In this document: positions 26,959-33,315 of the stretch, piece by piece
How the letters are laid out: each line of letters begins with the position of its first letter
Position numbering within the stretch: position 1 is the stretch's first letter
Assembly: GCF_900250075.1 (NCBI RefSeq)
Contig: NZ_LT977071.1
Location: 2,715,546-2,779,545, forward strand
Direction: 5' to 3'
From: Cupriavidus taiwanensis
GTDB lineage: Bacteria; Pseudomonadota; Gammaproteobacteria; Burkholderiales; Burkholderiaceae
Length of the DNA stretch: 64,000 bases
Program-made: the position numbers and the translations under genes
The notes under the pieces: model-generated
Seen by the model: only the letters and a program-made list of their open reading frames with translations
What the model was told of the DNA's origin: nothing
Database searches by the model: none

Positions 26959-28176
26959 ATGCCCCTGTCCTCCTGCTTCCTGGCCCAGCCGCTGTGCGTC
27001 GCGGTGGGTGCCGTTTCGCTGTCATCCCCGCTGACCGGGATCGGCCAGTACACGCGTCACCTGGTGCGCGAGCTGGCGGCGCTTGGCGCGGCGCCGCACT
27101 GTTTCCTGGGCACAGGCTGGAGCGAGGCTCGCGGCGCCAGCGCTCACGCCGGGGCCGATGGGCTGGCGCCGCACAATGCCGCGCGCCCCGCCGCATGGCG
27201 TACCGCGGGGCGAGGCCTGCTGCGCCGCTCGGGGCTGGCGCATGCCGCCTCGCGCGCGTGGCAGGCGCACCGGTTCCGCGCGGGCCTGCCGCGCGAGGCG
27301 GCGCTCTACCATGAGACCAACTTCCTGCCCTTCTGCTACGGCGCGCTGCCGACCGTACTCACCGCGCACGACGTATCGTGGCTGCGCTATCCGGAGACCC
27401 ATCCCGCTGCACGGGTCGACCTGATGCGCCGGCGGTTTCCGCGCGCGCTGGCCAGGGCCGACCGCGTCATCGTGGTGTCCGACTTCGTGCGCGCCGAGTT
27501 GCTGGCACTGTGCGAGGTCGACCCCGGCAAGGTCAGGGTGGTCCACAACGGCGTCGCGCCGGCGTTCCGGCCCCTTGCGGCCGACGTGCTTGCGCCGGTG
27601 CTCGCACGCCAGGGTCTGCTGCCCGGCGGCTATCTGCTGGCACTGGGCACCCTGGAGCCGCGCAAGCGGCTTTCCACGGCGCTGCGCGCGCACCAGCGGT
27701 TGCCGGCCGCGCTGCGACGCCATATGCCGCTGGTGCTTGCCGGCATCAAGGGCTGGCTGACCAGCGAGCTGGAGCGCGAGATGGCACCGGCCGTGGCGCG
27801 GGGCGAGGTTCGCGTGGCGGGCTACGTGCCCGACGCGGATCTGCCGAGCCTGGTCGCCGGCGCCTGCGCCATGGTCTACCCGTCCATCTACGAAGGCTTC
27901 GGCCTGCCGCCGCTAGAAGCCATGGCCTGCGGGGTACCGGTCATCTGCTCGGACCGTTCGGCGCTGCCGGACGTGGTGGGTGATGGCGGGGTTTTGCTGG
28001 ACCCGGACGACATCGATGGCTTCAGCGCGGCAATGTTGCGCGCCTGCGAAGACGCGCACTGGCGTGCGGCCATCGGCGCACGCGCCCTGCGCCGCGCCGC
28101 CGGCTTCAGCTGGCAGCGCTGCGCGCGCGAAACCCTCGAGGTCTATCGCGAACTGCTCGCCACGGGGCGCGGGTGA
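26959..28176 (+). CDS. Glycosyltransferase family 4 protein (predicted near-leaderless mRNA)
   Basis: The 405-residue GT-B enzyme starts MPLSSCFLAQPLCVAVGAVS, followed by PLTGIGQYTRHLVREL, the N-terminal loop of mannosyltransferase-like GT4 proteins. The donor domain has LALGTLEPRKRLSTAL and YPSIYEGFGLPPLEAMACGVP (E-x7-E). No ribosome-binding site precedes the ATG, and the predicted transcription start is only two bases upstream, so the mRNA may be leaderless. The frame is open upstream to 26812, but that part crosses the promoter palindrome and is not family-like. It is probably part of the surface-glycan assembly set. Confidence 0.88.
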   Translation: MPLSSCFLAQPLCVAVGAVSLSSPLTGIGQYTRHLVRELAALGAAPHCFLGTGWSEARGASAHAGADGLAPHNAARPAAWRTAGRGLLRRSGLAHAASRAWQAHRFRAGLPREAALYHETNFLPFCYGALPTVLTAHDVSWLRYPETHPAARVDLMRRRFPRALARADRVIVVSDFVRAELLALCEVDPGKVRVVHNGVAPAFRPLAADVLAPVLARQGLLPGGYLLALGTLEPRKRLSTALRAHQRLPAALRRHMPLVLAGIKGWLTSELEREMAPAVARGEVRVAGYVPDADLPSLVAGACAMVYPSIYEGFGLPPLEAMACGVPVICSDRSALPDVVGDGGVLLDPDDIDGFSAAMLRACEDAHWRAAIGARALRRAAGFSWQRCARETLEVYRELLATGRG

Positions 28177-28191
28177 CGGCACGCGGAGGAA

Positions 28192-28234
28192 TGTGACACC
28201 CATCACGGAACGGGTGCAGTCCGCCGGCTACGCT
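28192..28234 (+). promoter_or_regulatory. CRP-like class II promoter upstream of the gtr-like set
   Basis: TGTGACACCCATCACG (28192-28207, centre 28199.5) is followed by TACGCT (28229-28234) exactly 32 bp away. The predicted start is near 28241, 34 bases before the ATG at 28275. Confidence 0.68.
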
Positions 28235-28274
28235 AGCCGCTTTGAGTCAGCGAGAAAAGCAAGGCAGCCAGAGC

Positions 28275-28505
28275 ATGAGCCACGCCATTCAGTTCGACAT
28301 CATGGTGGACGGGGTCCGCATTCCATGCACGGCTTCCGCCGAGGCCGGTTCGCAGGCGCGCCGCGCGGCCGGCGGACCGGCGGCGGATATCGACATCGCG
28401 CTGGCCCGGCTGCAGCACGCCGCGCGCCTGCGCTTCCTGCGGGGTGCGGCACCGCCGGTAGTCGTGCTGCGCGAGCATCTGCATGCCACCGGAGCTTGCC
28501 CATGA
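28275..28505 (+). CDS. Small conserved-looking protein, first gene of the gtr-like operon
   Basis: The 76-residue protein begins MSHAIQFDIMVDGVRIPCTA. The opening strand pattern (FDIMVDGVRIPC followed by a helix) weakly recalls DUF1488-type small proteins, but the match is too thin to name it. It has no signal peptide or membrane span. The ATG at 28275 is preferred over an in-frame start at 28242 because it falls after the predicted transcription start with a normal leader. Its stop overlaps the GtrA start (ATGA), so it is co-translated with the O-antigen modification genes. Confidence 0.6.
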   Translation: MSHAIQFDIMVDGVRIPCTASAEAGSQARRAAGGPAADIDIALARLQHAARLRFLRGAAPPVVVLREHLHATGACP

Positions 28506-28939
28506 CGCGTCAGCACCGGCACGGCGGCGTGCATGCGCTGCCGGTGCGCACGACCTTCGGCCGCTACGTGGTGACCGGCTGCGCGCTGTTGCTCGCGGAT
28601 ATCGCGCTGTTCCTTTCGCTCACGCACGCCGGTGTCGCGCCGGCGGCGGCGCAGGCGGCGAGCCGTGGCGCCGGCGCCATCATCGGTTTCGTCGCGCACA
28701 AGGGCTATTCCTTCCGCCATGGCGGGTTGGATGCGCACGGGCTGCTTTGCCAGGGCGGTGGCTACGGCGTGCTGACGCTCGCCGGCGTGGCGCTCTCGCC
28801 AGTGGTGCTGACACTGGCACTGCGACTCTGTGGCGAGCGGCTGCTGGTGGCCAAGCTGGCGGCGGAAGTGGTGATGGCCGTCGTCAACTTCGTTGCGATG
28901 CGCTGGCTGTTCCGTGCGCGTGCGGCCGGTACGCCATGA
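28502..28939 (+). CDS. GtrA-family membrane protein (putative lipid-linked sugar flippase)
   Basis: The 145-residue protein has four hydrophobic segments and the GtrA pattern TFGRYVVTGCALLLADIALF, then RGAGAIIGFVAHKGYSF and VVMAVVNFVAMRWLFR at the end. GtrA proteins are thought to flip bactoprenol-linked glucose for O-antigen decoration. The ATG at 28502 overlaps the preceding stop, and its own stop overlaps the next start, so the set is tightly coupled. Confidence 0.88.
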   Translation: MTRQHRHGGVHALPVRTTFGRYVVTGCALLLADIALFLSLTHAGVAPAAAQAASRGAGAIIGFVAHKGYSFRHGGLDAHGLLCQGGGYGVLTLAGVALSPVVLTLALRLCGERLLVAKLAAEVVMAVVNFVAMRWLFRARAAGTP

Positions 28940-30615
28940 TGGCCAGCGCCTTGCGCGTGGCTCTCCAGCGTGCGTCAACTGAATTGTCGCTCGGCCGGCG
29001 CATCGCCGTTGCGCTGCTCACGGCGCTTATCCTTGCGCCCGCGGTGCTGTCGCCGGCAGTGATGCTGGGCACGGATCCGGCCCTGCGTTTTCCGCAAGGC
29101 GACCAGGCACAGGCGCTGGCCGGCGCCTGGTACTACTACGCCGATAGCTGGCGGCTGCCGCTGTTCTCGATGCGCGTGCCCGGCCTCGACGGCGTGCGCA
29201 GCGTGATCTTCACCGACAGCATTCCGCTCTTTGCCCTGGCCGGCAAGCTGTGGTACCGGGCCGGCGGCGCGGCGCCGGAACTGACGCCCGCCTGGCTCTG
29301 GATCTGCATGCTGGGACAAGCCTGGGCAATGACGTTGCTGCTGGACCGGTTGGGCCTGCGCCAGGCCGTTCACGTTGCCGCCGGCACGGTGCTGGCCCTG
29401 GTCATGCCTGCCCTGCTGTTCCGTTACTGGATGTGGCATCTGGCGCTGTGCGGCCAGTTCGTCCTGATCCTCGCGCTGGCGCTGGCACTGCGCCCGCCCG
29501 TGGCCATGGTGCGCGCGCAGCTGGACTGGAGGTGGCCAGCCCTGCTGGTCGTGGCACTGGGCATCCATCCCTACCTGCTGGCCATGACCTTGCCGTTCTT
29601 CCTGCTGAGCGCACTGCGTGCGGCGTTTGCGCGGCAGCCTGGCGCGGCGCGCAGCGCCCTGGCGGCCGTCGGCCTGACTCTGGGCACGCTTGGCTTTGCG
29701 CTTGCGCTCGGCGGCTATCTCGGCCAGGGCCTGGTGCGCGGCAGCGAGGGTTTCGGCATCTACTCGATGAACCTGCTCGCGCCGTTCGGCGCGATGGGGA
29801 AGAGCGGCCTGCTGCCGGGCAGCGGGCATTTTGCGCGCGGCACGCCGGGCCAGATGGAGGGATTCAACTACCTCGGCCTGGGCCTGCTGGCAGGCCTGCT
29901 GCTGGTGGCGGGAGCCGCCTGCGCGGGCCGCGGCGCTCCGCTGCGCGCCGCGGCCCGGCGGCAATGGCCGCTGCTGGCGCTGCTGGCCTGCCTGACGCTC
30001 TACGCCTTGTCCACCACTGTGTATGCCGGCGGCTATCGCCTGTTGCGCTACGACTGGCCGGCGGGCCTGCAGGGCCTGAGCGCGACCTTCCGCGCCTCGG
30101 GGCGCTTCTTCTGGCCGGTGGGCTATGCCATTGCCGCCTTCGTGCTGTATGGGCTGGCGCGCTGCTACCGTCCGCGCACGGCCGCTGCCTGCATGGTGGC
30201 CGTCGCCGCGCTGCAGTGGCTCGACACCGCGGTGCTGCGCTCGGTCGTCGTTGCCGAGAAGCCCATGGACCCGGTGTCATCCGACCCGCTGGTCGGCGCG
30301 CTGGTCGGGCGCCATGCCGCGCTGGCGTTCCATCCGCCAGTGGGCTGCTCCGACGACCGAGCCGCCATGCATGGCGGATTCGCCCTGCAGCTGCTGGCCG
30401 CGCGTGGCGGCCTCGCCATCAACAGTCTCTCCGGCGCACGCCAGCAGACCGACTGCACGCGCTTCGCCGCGGCCCTGTCCGGACAGGGGCTTGCGCCAGG
30501 CGTGCTGGTCGTGCTCGGGCCGCCGTATGACGCGCAGTACATTGCCGGGCGCGGGTGGACCACCCATTGCCTGGCCCGGCATGGTCTGCACTTCTGTAGC
30601 TCCGGCACCAGGTGA
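28936..30615 (+). CDS. Polytopic GT-C-like membrane protein (DUF6311-like), putative Gtr glycosyltransferase
   Basis: The 559-residue protein has about ten to twelve transmembrane helices. After the first helix a periplasmic loop reads FPQGDQAQALAGAWYYYADS, then VIFTDSIPLFAL and LLFRYWMWHLALCGQF, the pattern of DUF6311 proteins, which have a GT-C fold. The C-terminal 130 residues are periplasmic. Lying between gtrA-like and gtrB-like genes, it fits the variable third member of a gtr cluster that moves the sugar from bactoprenol onto the glycan. The start overlaps the gtrA stop (ATGATGG; 28936 or 28939). Confidence 0.8.
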   Translation: MMASALRVALQRASTELSLGRRIAVALLTALILAPAVLSPAVMLGTDPALRFPQGDQAQALAGAWYYYADSWRLPLFSMRVPGLDGVRSVIFTDSIPLFALAGKLWYRAGGAAPELTPAWLWICMLGQAWAMTLLLDRLGLRQAVHVAAGTVLALVMPALLFRYWMWHLALCGQFVLILALALALRPPVAMVRAQLDWRWPALLVVALGIHPYLLAMTLPFFLLSALRAAFARQPGAARSALAAVGLTLGTLGFALALGGYLGQGLVRGSEGFGIYSMNLLAPFGAMGKSGLLPGSGHFARGTPGQMEGFNYLGLGLLAGLLLVAGAACAGRGAPLRAAARRQWPLLALLACLTLYALSTTVYAGGYRLLRYDWPAGLQGLSATFRASGRFFWPVGYAIAAFVLYGLARCYRPRTAAACMVAVAALQWLDTAVLRSVVVAEKPMDPVSSDPLVGALVGRHAALAFHPPVGCSDDRAAMHGGFALQLLAARGGLAINSLSGARQQTDCTRFAAALSGQGLAPGVLVVLGPPYDAQYIAGRGWTTHCLARHGLHFCSSGTR

Positions 30616-30620
30616 TTCCC

Positions 30621-31670
30621 ATGCACGCCAGCGAACCGACGGAGCTGTCCGTCATCATCCCCGCGTACAACGAAGCGGCCAGCCTGCCGCTCGCGCTGCC
30701 CCGTATCGTCAGCGAACTCGCACAGGCCGTCTCGCGCTTCGAGATCGTGATCGTCAATGACGGTTCCAGCGACCAGACCGCGGCGGTTGCCGACGAGCTG
30801 GCACGGCGCCACCGGTTCGTGCGCGCCATCCATTTTTCGCGCAACTTCGGCAAGGAGGCGGCACTGGAAGCGGGGCTGGCCTGTGCCCGCGGCCGCGGCC
30901 TGCTCTTCATCGACGCGGACCTGCAGCATCCGCCCGCGCTGATCCCGCAGATGATCAGTGCCTGGCGCGCCGGCGCCGACGTGGTCAATGCGCGCAAGCG
31001 GCATCGCGGCGAGGAGCACGCTGCCTATGCCACGGCGTCGCGCCTGTTCTACCGGATGTTCGAGCGCGCCACCGGCTTTTCCTTCGAAGGCGCCAGCGAC
31101 TACAAGCTGCTCGACCGCCAGGTAGCCGATGCGCTGCTGCGCTGCCCGGAGCGCGACCGCTTCTTTCGCGGGCTGGTGGCGTGGGTGGGATTCCGTCAGG
31201 TAGATATCCCCTTCGACGTGGCGCCTCGGGAAGCGGGGCATTCCTCATGGTCGGTGGCCGGCTTGCTGCGCTATTCGCTGCGCAGCCTGGTGGCATTCTC
31301 GTCGCTGCCGCTGCAGGCGGTCGCCATCGCGGGCTTCGCCGGCGTGGTGCTGAGCTTCCTGCTGATCGTGCAGACCGTGGCGCGCTACCTCAGTGGCAAT
31401 GCCCTGGACGGCTTTACCACCGTGATCATTGCGCAGGCAGCGTTCAGCAGCCTGTTGCTGCTCGCAGTGGGTGTGCTGGCCGTCTATCTGGCACGCGTCT
31501 ATGACGCGCAAAAACAGCGCCCGTCGTTCTTCGTGCGCGAGCCTGACGAAGGTTTGCGAAGTGGCATCGTGTTGCGGGACATGGAGATTCAGCCGGCACC
31601 GCCGCGCGCGCGGGCGCCCGTAGGGGCTTGTGATACCGATCACAGCCGGGTGGATCGCGAGCTTCTATAG
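30621..31670 (+). CDS. GtrB/DPM1-like bactoprenol glycosyltransferase (GT2)
   Basis: The 349-residue enzyme has a GT2 domain (LSVIIPAYNEAASLPLAL, VNDGSSDQT, FIDADLQHPP, FEGASDYKLLDRQ) and two C-terminal transmembrane helices (VAIAGFAGVVLSFLLIVQTV and AFSSLLLLAVGVLAVYLARV), the normal GtrB layout. It should attach a sugar to undecaprenyl phosphate for the flippase and GT-C encoded just upstream. I use the ATG at 30621 with AGGTGA before it; a GTG at 30612 overlaps the previous stop. Its last codons, reading ACDTDHSR, also encode the CRP-like palindrome of small RNA 2. Confidence 0.9.
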   Translation: MHASEPTELSVIIPAYNEAASLPLALPRIVSELAQAVSRFEIVIVNDGSSDQTAAVADELARRHRFVRAIHFSRNFGKEAALEAGLACARGRGLLFIDADLQHPPALIPQMISAWRAGADVVNARKRHRGEEHAAYATASRLFYRMFERATGFSFEGASDYKLLDRQVADALLRCPERDRFFRGLVAWVGFRQVDIPFDVAPREAGHSSWSVAGLLRYSLRSLVAFSSLPLQAVAIAGFAGVVLSFLLIVQTVARYLSGNALDGFTTVIIAQAAFSSLLLLAVGVLAVYLARVYDAQKQRPSFFVREPDEGLRSGIVLRDMEIQPAPPRARAPVGACDTDHSRVDRELL

Positions 31671-31671
31671 T
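31629..31671 (+). promoter_or_regulatory. CRP-like class II promoter of small RNA 2, inside the gtrB-like 3' end
   Basis: TGTGATACCGATCACA (31629-31644, centre 31636.5) is a perfect palindrome. TATAGT (31666-31671) is exactly 32 bp away and overlaps the gtrB-like TAG stop. The predicted start is near 31678. Confidence 0.75.
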
Positions 31672-31677
31672 GGGTCC

Positions 31678-31748
31678 TGTTGGCGCAATGACCCCGCCAA
31701 CTTTCCCGTTATCGCCAGGCTGCCCCCGCACGCCTGGCATCTTTTTTT
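31678..31748 (+). ncRNA. Predicted trans-acting small RNA 2 (sibling of 5687-5759)
   Basis: This predicted RNA of about 71 nt has a 5' hairpin (GTTGGCG 31679-31685 with CGCCAAC 31695-31701), a linker TTTCCCGTTATC and a terminator hairpin with loop TGCCCCCGCAC followed by seven T. Promoter spacing, two-hairpin layout, the CCCG linker motif, the CGCCAG start of the terminator stem and the C-rich loop all match small RNA 1. No credible open reading frame is present. A role as an antisense regulator that binds ribosome-binding sites is inferred. Confidence 0.65.
31714..31748 (+). terminator. Rho-independent terminator of small RNA 2
   Basis: GCCAGGC (31714-31720) pairs with GCCTGGC (31732-31738) around an 11-base C-rich loop. 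ATC and seven T follow (31742-31748). Confidence 0.88.
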
Positions 31749-31789
31749 GTGGGAAGGGAGCGGTGGCGCGGTGGGTCGCCTGCGGCTGC

Positions 31790-31960
31790 GCCGCACGCGC
31801 CCATCATCTCGGGTCAAGCGCACGGGCACGGAGCGCATCGCTGCGCTCGCACGCGTTGTCGCGGGTGAGGCCACGGGTCTGCTCTCTTGCTAGTTTGCGC
31901 CCCTCTCCCGCTTGCGGGAGAGGGGCCGGGGTGAGGGCAGGCGCATCTGCGAAATCATGC
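31790..31960. repeat. Composite intergenic repeat with REP-like palindrome (copy 2)
   Basis: This copy repeats the module at 25394-25590: a cgggcacggagcgcatcgct block near 31822-31863, then the palindrome CCCTCTCCCGC (31901-31911) with GCGGGAGAGGG (31914-31924), then a GGGGTGAGGGCAGGCGC tail. It separates small RNA 2 from the next gene. Confidence 0.65.
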
Positions 31961-31971
31961 GCCCGCCATGC

Positions 31972-32241
31972 TCAGTGTGTACCCCGCCTTGTTCGTCGCG
32001 TTGGCCTTGGCTTGGCAGCCGGCCCTGAATGTGGATGCCGGCTGACCGGCGCGACTGTGACATGCTGATTGGGGAAGAGCCGCTCGGCTGCCTCTTTGGC
32101 CTGCATGCAGCTCAGGTACTCCCCATTGAAGACGACGGCAAATTCTCCGACATGCTGCTCGATCGCCCAACCCGTTTCCGTACGAACCACTATTGTTATT
32201 CGTTCAACCACCTTCATTCCCCGTCGAGCCGTGCTTTGCAT
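31972..32241 (-). CDS. Small protein of unknown function
   Basis: The 89-residue frame contains a compact core, VVERITIVVRTETGWAIEQH, then VGEFAVVFNGEYLSCMQAKE and AAERLFPNQHVTV, which looks like a real alpha/beta fold, followed by a basic, disordered tail. I recognise no family. Starts are possible at 32244 (GTG), 32241 (ATG) or 32217 (ATG, MKVVERI); the last lies closest to the conserved-looking core. It lies alone between the repeat and an AT-rich region. Confidence 0.5.
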   Translation of the reverse strand: MQSTARRGMKVVERITIVVRTETGWAIEQHVGEFAVVFNGEYLSCMQAKEAAERLFPNQHVTVAPVSRHPHSGPAAKPRPTRRTRRGTH

Positions 32242-32654
32242 CACGGTCTTTTTCGTTGGTAAAGCAAAAACCTCAATACACAGACCAAGGCAGTATTGCT
32301 ATCGATGCGCCCATGCCCCGGACACATCGTTCGGACATTGCCGGCACAACATGGTGCCCGCAATCGCGGCCCCGCTCATCACCCAAACATGGGTAACCTG
32401 CGCGTCGCCGAAATTCGGTATTGACATGGCATGTTTGCCATAACAGATGAATTTGCAATAAATCTCAGACGAATTATTAAAGTCATTTCGTCAGAAAAGC
32501 AAGACAACTTGCCGCGAGTTCGATAGACACCCCACCAAAGGGGACGGCGGCGGCAATGCTGTGACACCTGTCACATCCCCGTGCGCATGCCATCGGCTAG
32601 CCTTGCCTTTCGACAGGTACGCACCACCCGGTGCGCTTCTCAGGGCAAGACGAC
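32242..32654. promoter_or_regulatory. AT-rich non-coding region with palindrome and CRP-like promoter
   Basis: I see no gene here. The part 32430-32500 is clearly AT-rich against its surroundings. ATGGCATGTTTGCCAT (32426-32441) is a perfect palindrome around four bases and overlaps a TTGACA (32421-32426), so it may be an operator. TGTGACACCTGTCACA (32560-32575) is a perfect CRP-like site, with TAGCCT (32598-32603) 33 bp from its centre, placing a start near 32609, 46 bases before the XRE gene. Confidence 0.55.
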
Positions 32655-33029
32655 ATGCATGAGGTGGAGTTCATCGAGTACGAGGGCCGGCGCTTCGTGC
32701 TGGTTCCCGAGCGGACGTGGAAGGACATCAGGGGCTGCATCCAGCGGCTGCTGGAGGAAGCGGGAAAGGATGCCGGTACCGCGGCTTCGTTCTGCCCGCC
32801 ACTGCTGGTGCAGGCCGCGATTTCCGCCGGCAGCTCCGAGCTGCGCGCATGGCGCCGCTTTCGCGGCTTGCCGAGTTCTCAACTGGCCGAGCGCGTCGGT
32901 GTAACGCGCGCCTATATCTCGATGATCGAGACCGGCCGCCGCCGGCCCGCCGCCGACTTGCTGAGCCGGCTTGCGCGCGAACTCGAGATCCCGGTCTGCG
33001 CACTGGCAACGAGCCACGGCGCCGGGTAG
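32655..33029 (+). CDS. XRE-family helix-turn-helix regulator
   Basis: The 124-residue protein has an N-terminal region of about 60 residues (VEFIEYEGRRFVLVPERTWK) that looks like an antitoxin-type beta domain. A Cro/CI-type helix-turn-helix follows at about 70-120 (LRAWRRFRGLPSSQLAERVG, then VTRAYISMIETGRRRPAADL). No toxin gene is adjacent. A CRP-like promoter lies upstream, so it is likely a secondary regulator of the same surface regulon; the palindrome at 32426 is a candidate self-operator. A GTG at 32631 is an alternative start. Confidence 0.8.
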   Translation: MHEVEFIEYEGRRFVLVPERTWKDIRGCIQRLLEEAGKDAGTAASFCPPLLVQAAISAGSSELRAWRRFRGLPSSQLAERVGVTRAYISMIETGRRRPAADLLSRLARELEIPVCALATSHGAG

Positions 33030-33035
33030 CGCGTC

Positions 33036-33056
33036 ACGCCAACGGCGCGTTGGCGT
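33036..33056 (+). terminator. Terminator-like hairpin after the XRE gene
   Basis: ACGCCAACG (33036-33044) pairs with CGTTGGCGT (33048-33056) around three bases, seven bases after the stop codon. No T-run follows, so termination may be weak or the stem may only protect the 3' end. Confidence 0.45.
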
Positions 33057-33115
33057 CGTTCTCCACCGCAAGCGTTTCGGCGCACCGATGCACGGCCTCT
33101 GCCTTTGCGCGTTTT

Positions 33116-33158
33116 TGTGGCCCCAGTCACTGATTCGACGTGCGCATTTCCGGATACT
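33116..33158 (+). promoter_or_regulatory. CRP-like class II promoter of the RTX/S-layer-like gene
   Basis: TGTGGCCCCAGTCACT (33116-33131, centre 33123.5) is a weaker palindrome than the others. GATACT (33153-33158) is exactly 32 bp away. The predicted start is near 33165, which leaves a leader of about 150 bases before the ATG at 33316. Confidence 0.58.
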
Positions 33159-33184
33159 GCCCCCGACGCGTTTTGCAGCGTGTC

Positions 33185-33223
33185 GCAGCCTGCACTGCCA
33201 ATGTCGTTGACCTTGCAGGCTGC
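33185..33223 (+). promoter_or_regulatory. Long stem-loop in the 5' leader of the RTX/S-layer-like mRNA
   Basis: GCAGCCTGCA (33185-33194) pairs perfectly with TGCAGGCTGC (33214-33223) around a 19-base loop. It would lie about 20-60 bases after the predicted start. Stable 5' stems in long leaders are known to prolong S-layer mRNA life in other bacteria; the role here is inferred. Confidence 0.5.
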
Positions 33224-33315
33224 AACGGAAGCGAGATCCGGATTTCGTACTGGCCCGCGCCGCGGGACGGCAGGCCGAAGTCCAGATCGCTTGTTTTTAT
33301 TCCCAGGAGAACACT

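Noticed and set aside
32379..32567. 62-codon minus-strand frame in the AT-rich region
   Set aside because: No ribosome-binding site, no recognisable fold, and it crosses the candidate operator and promoter elements.
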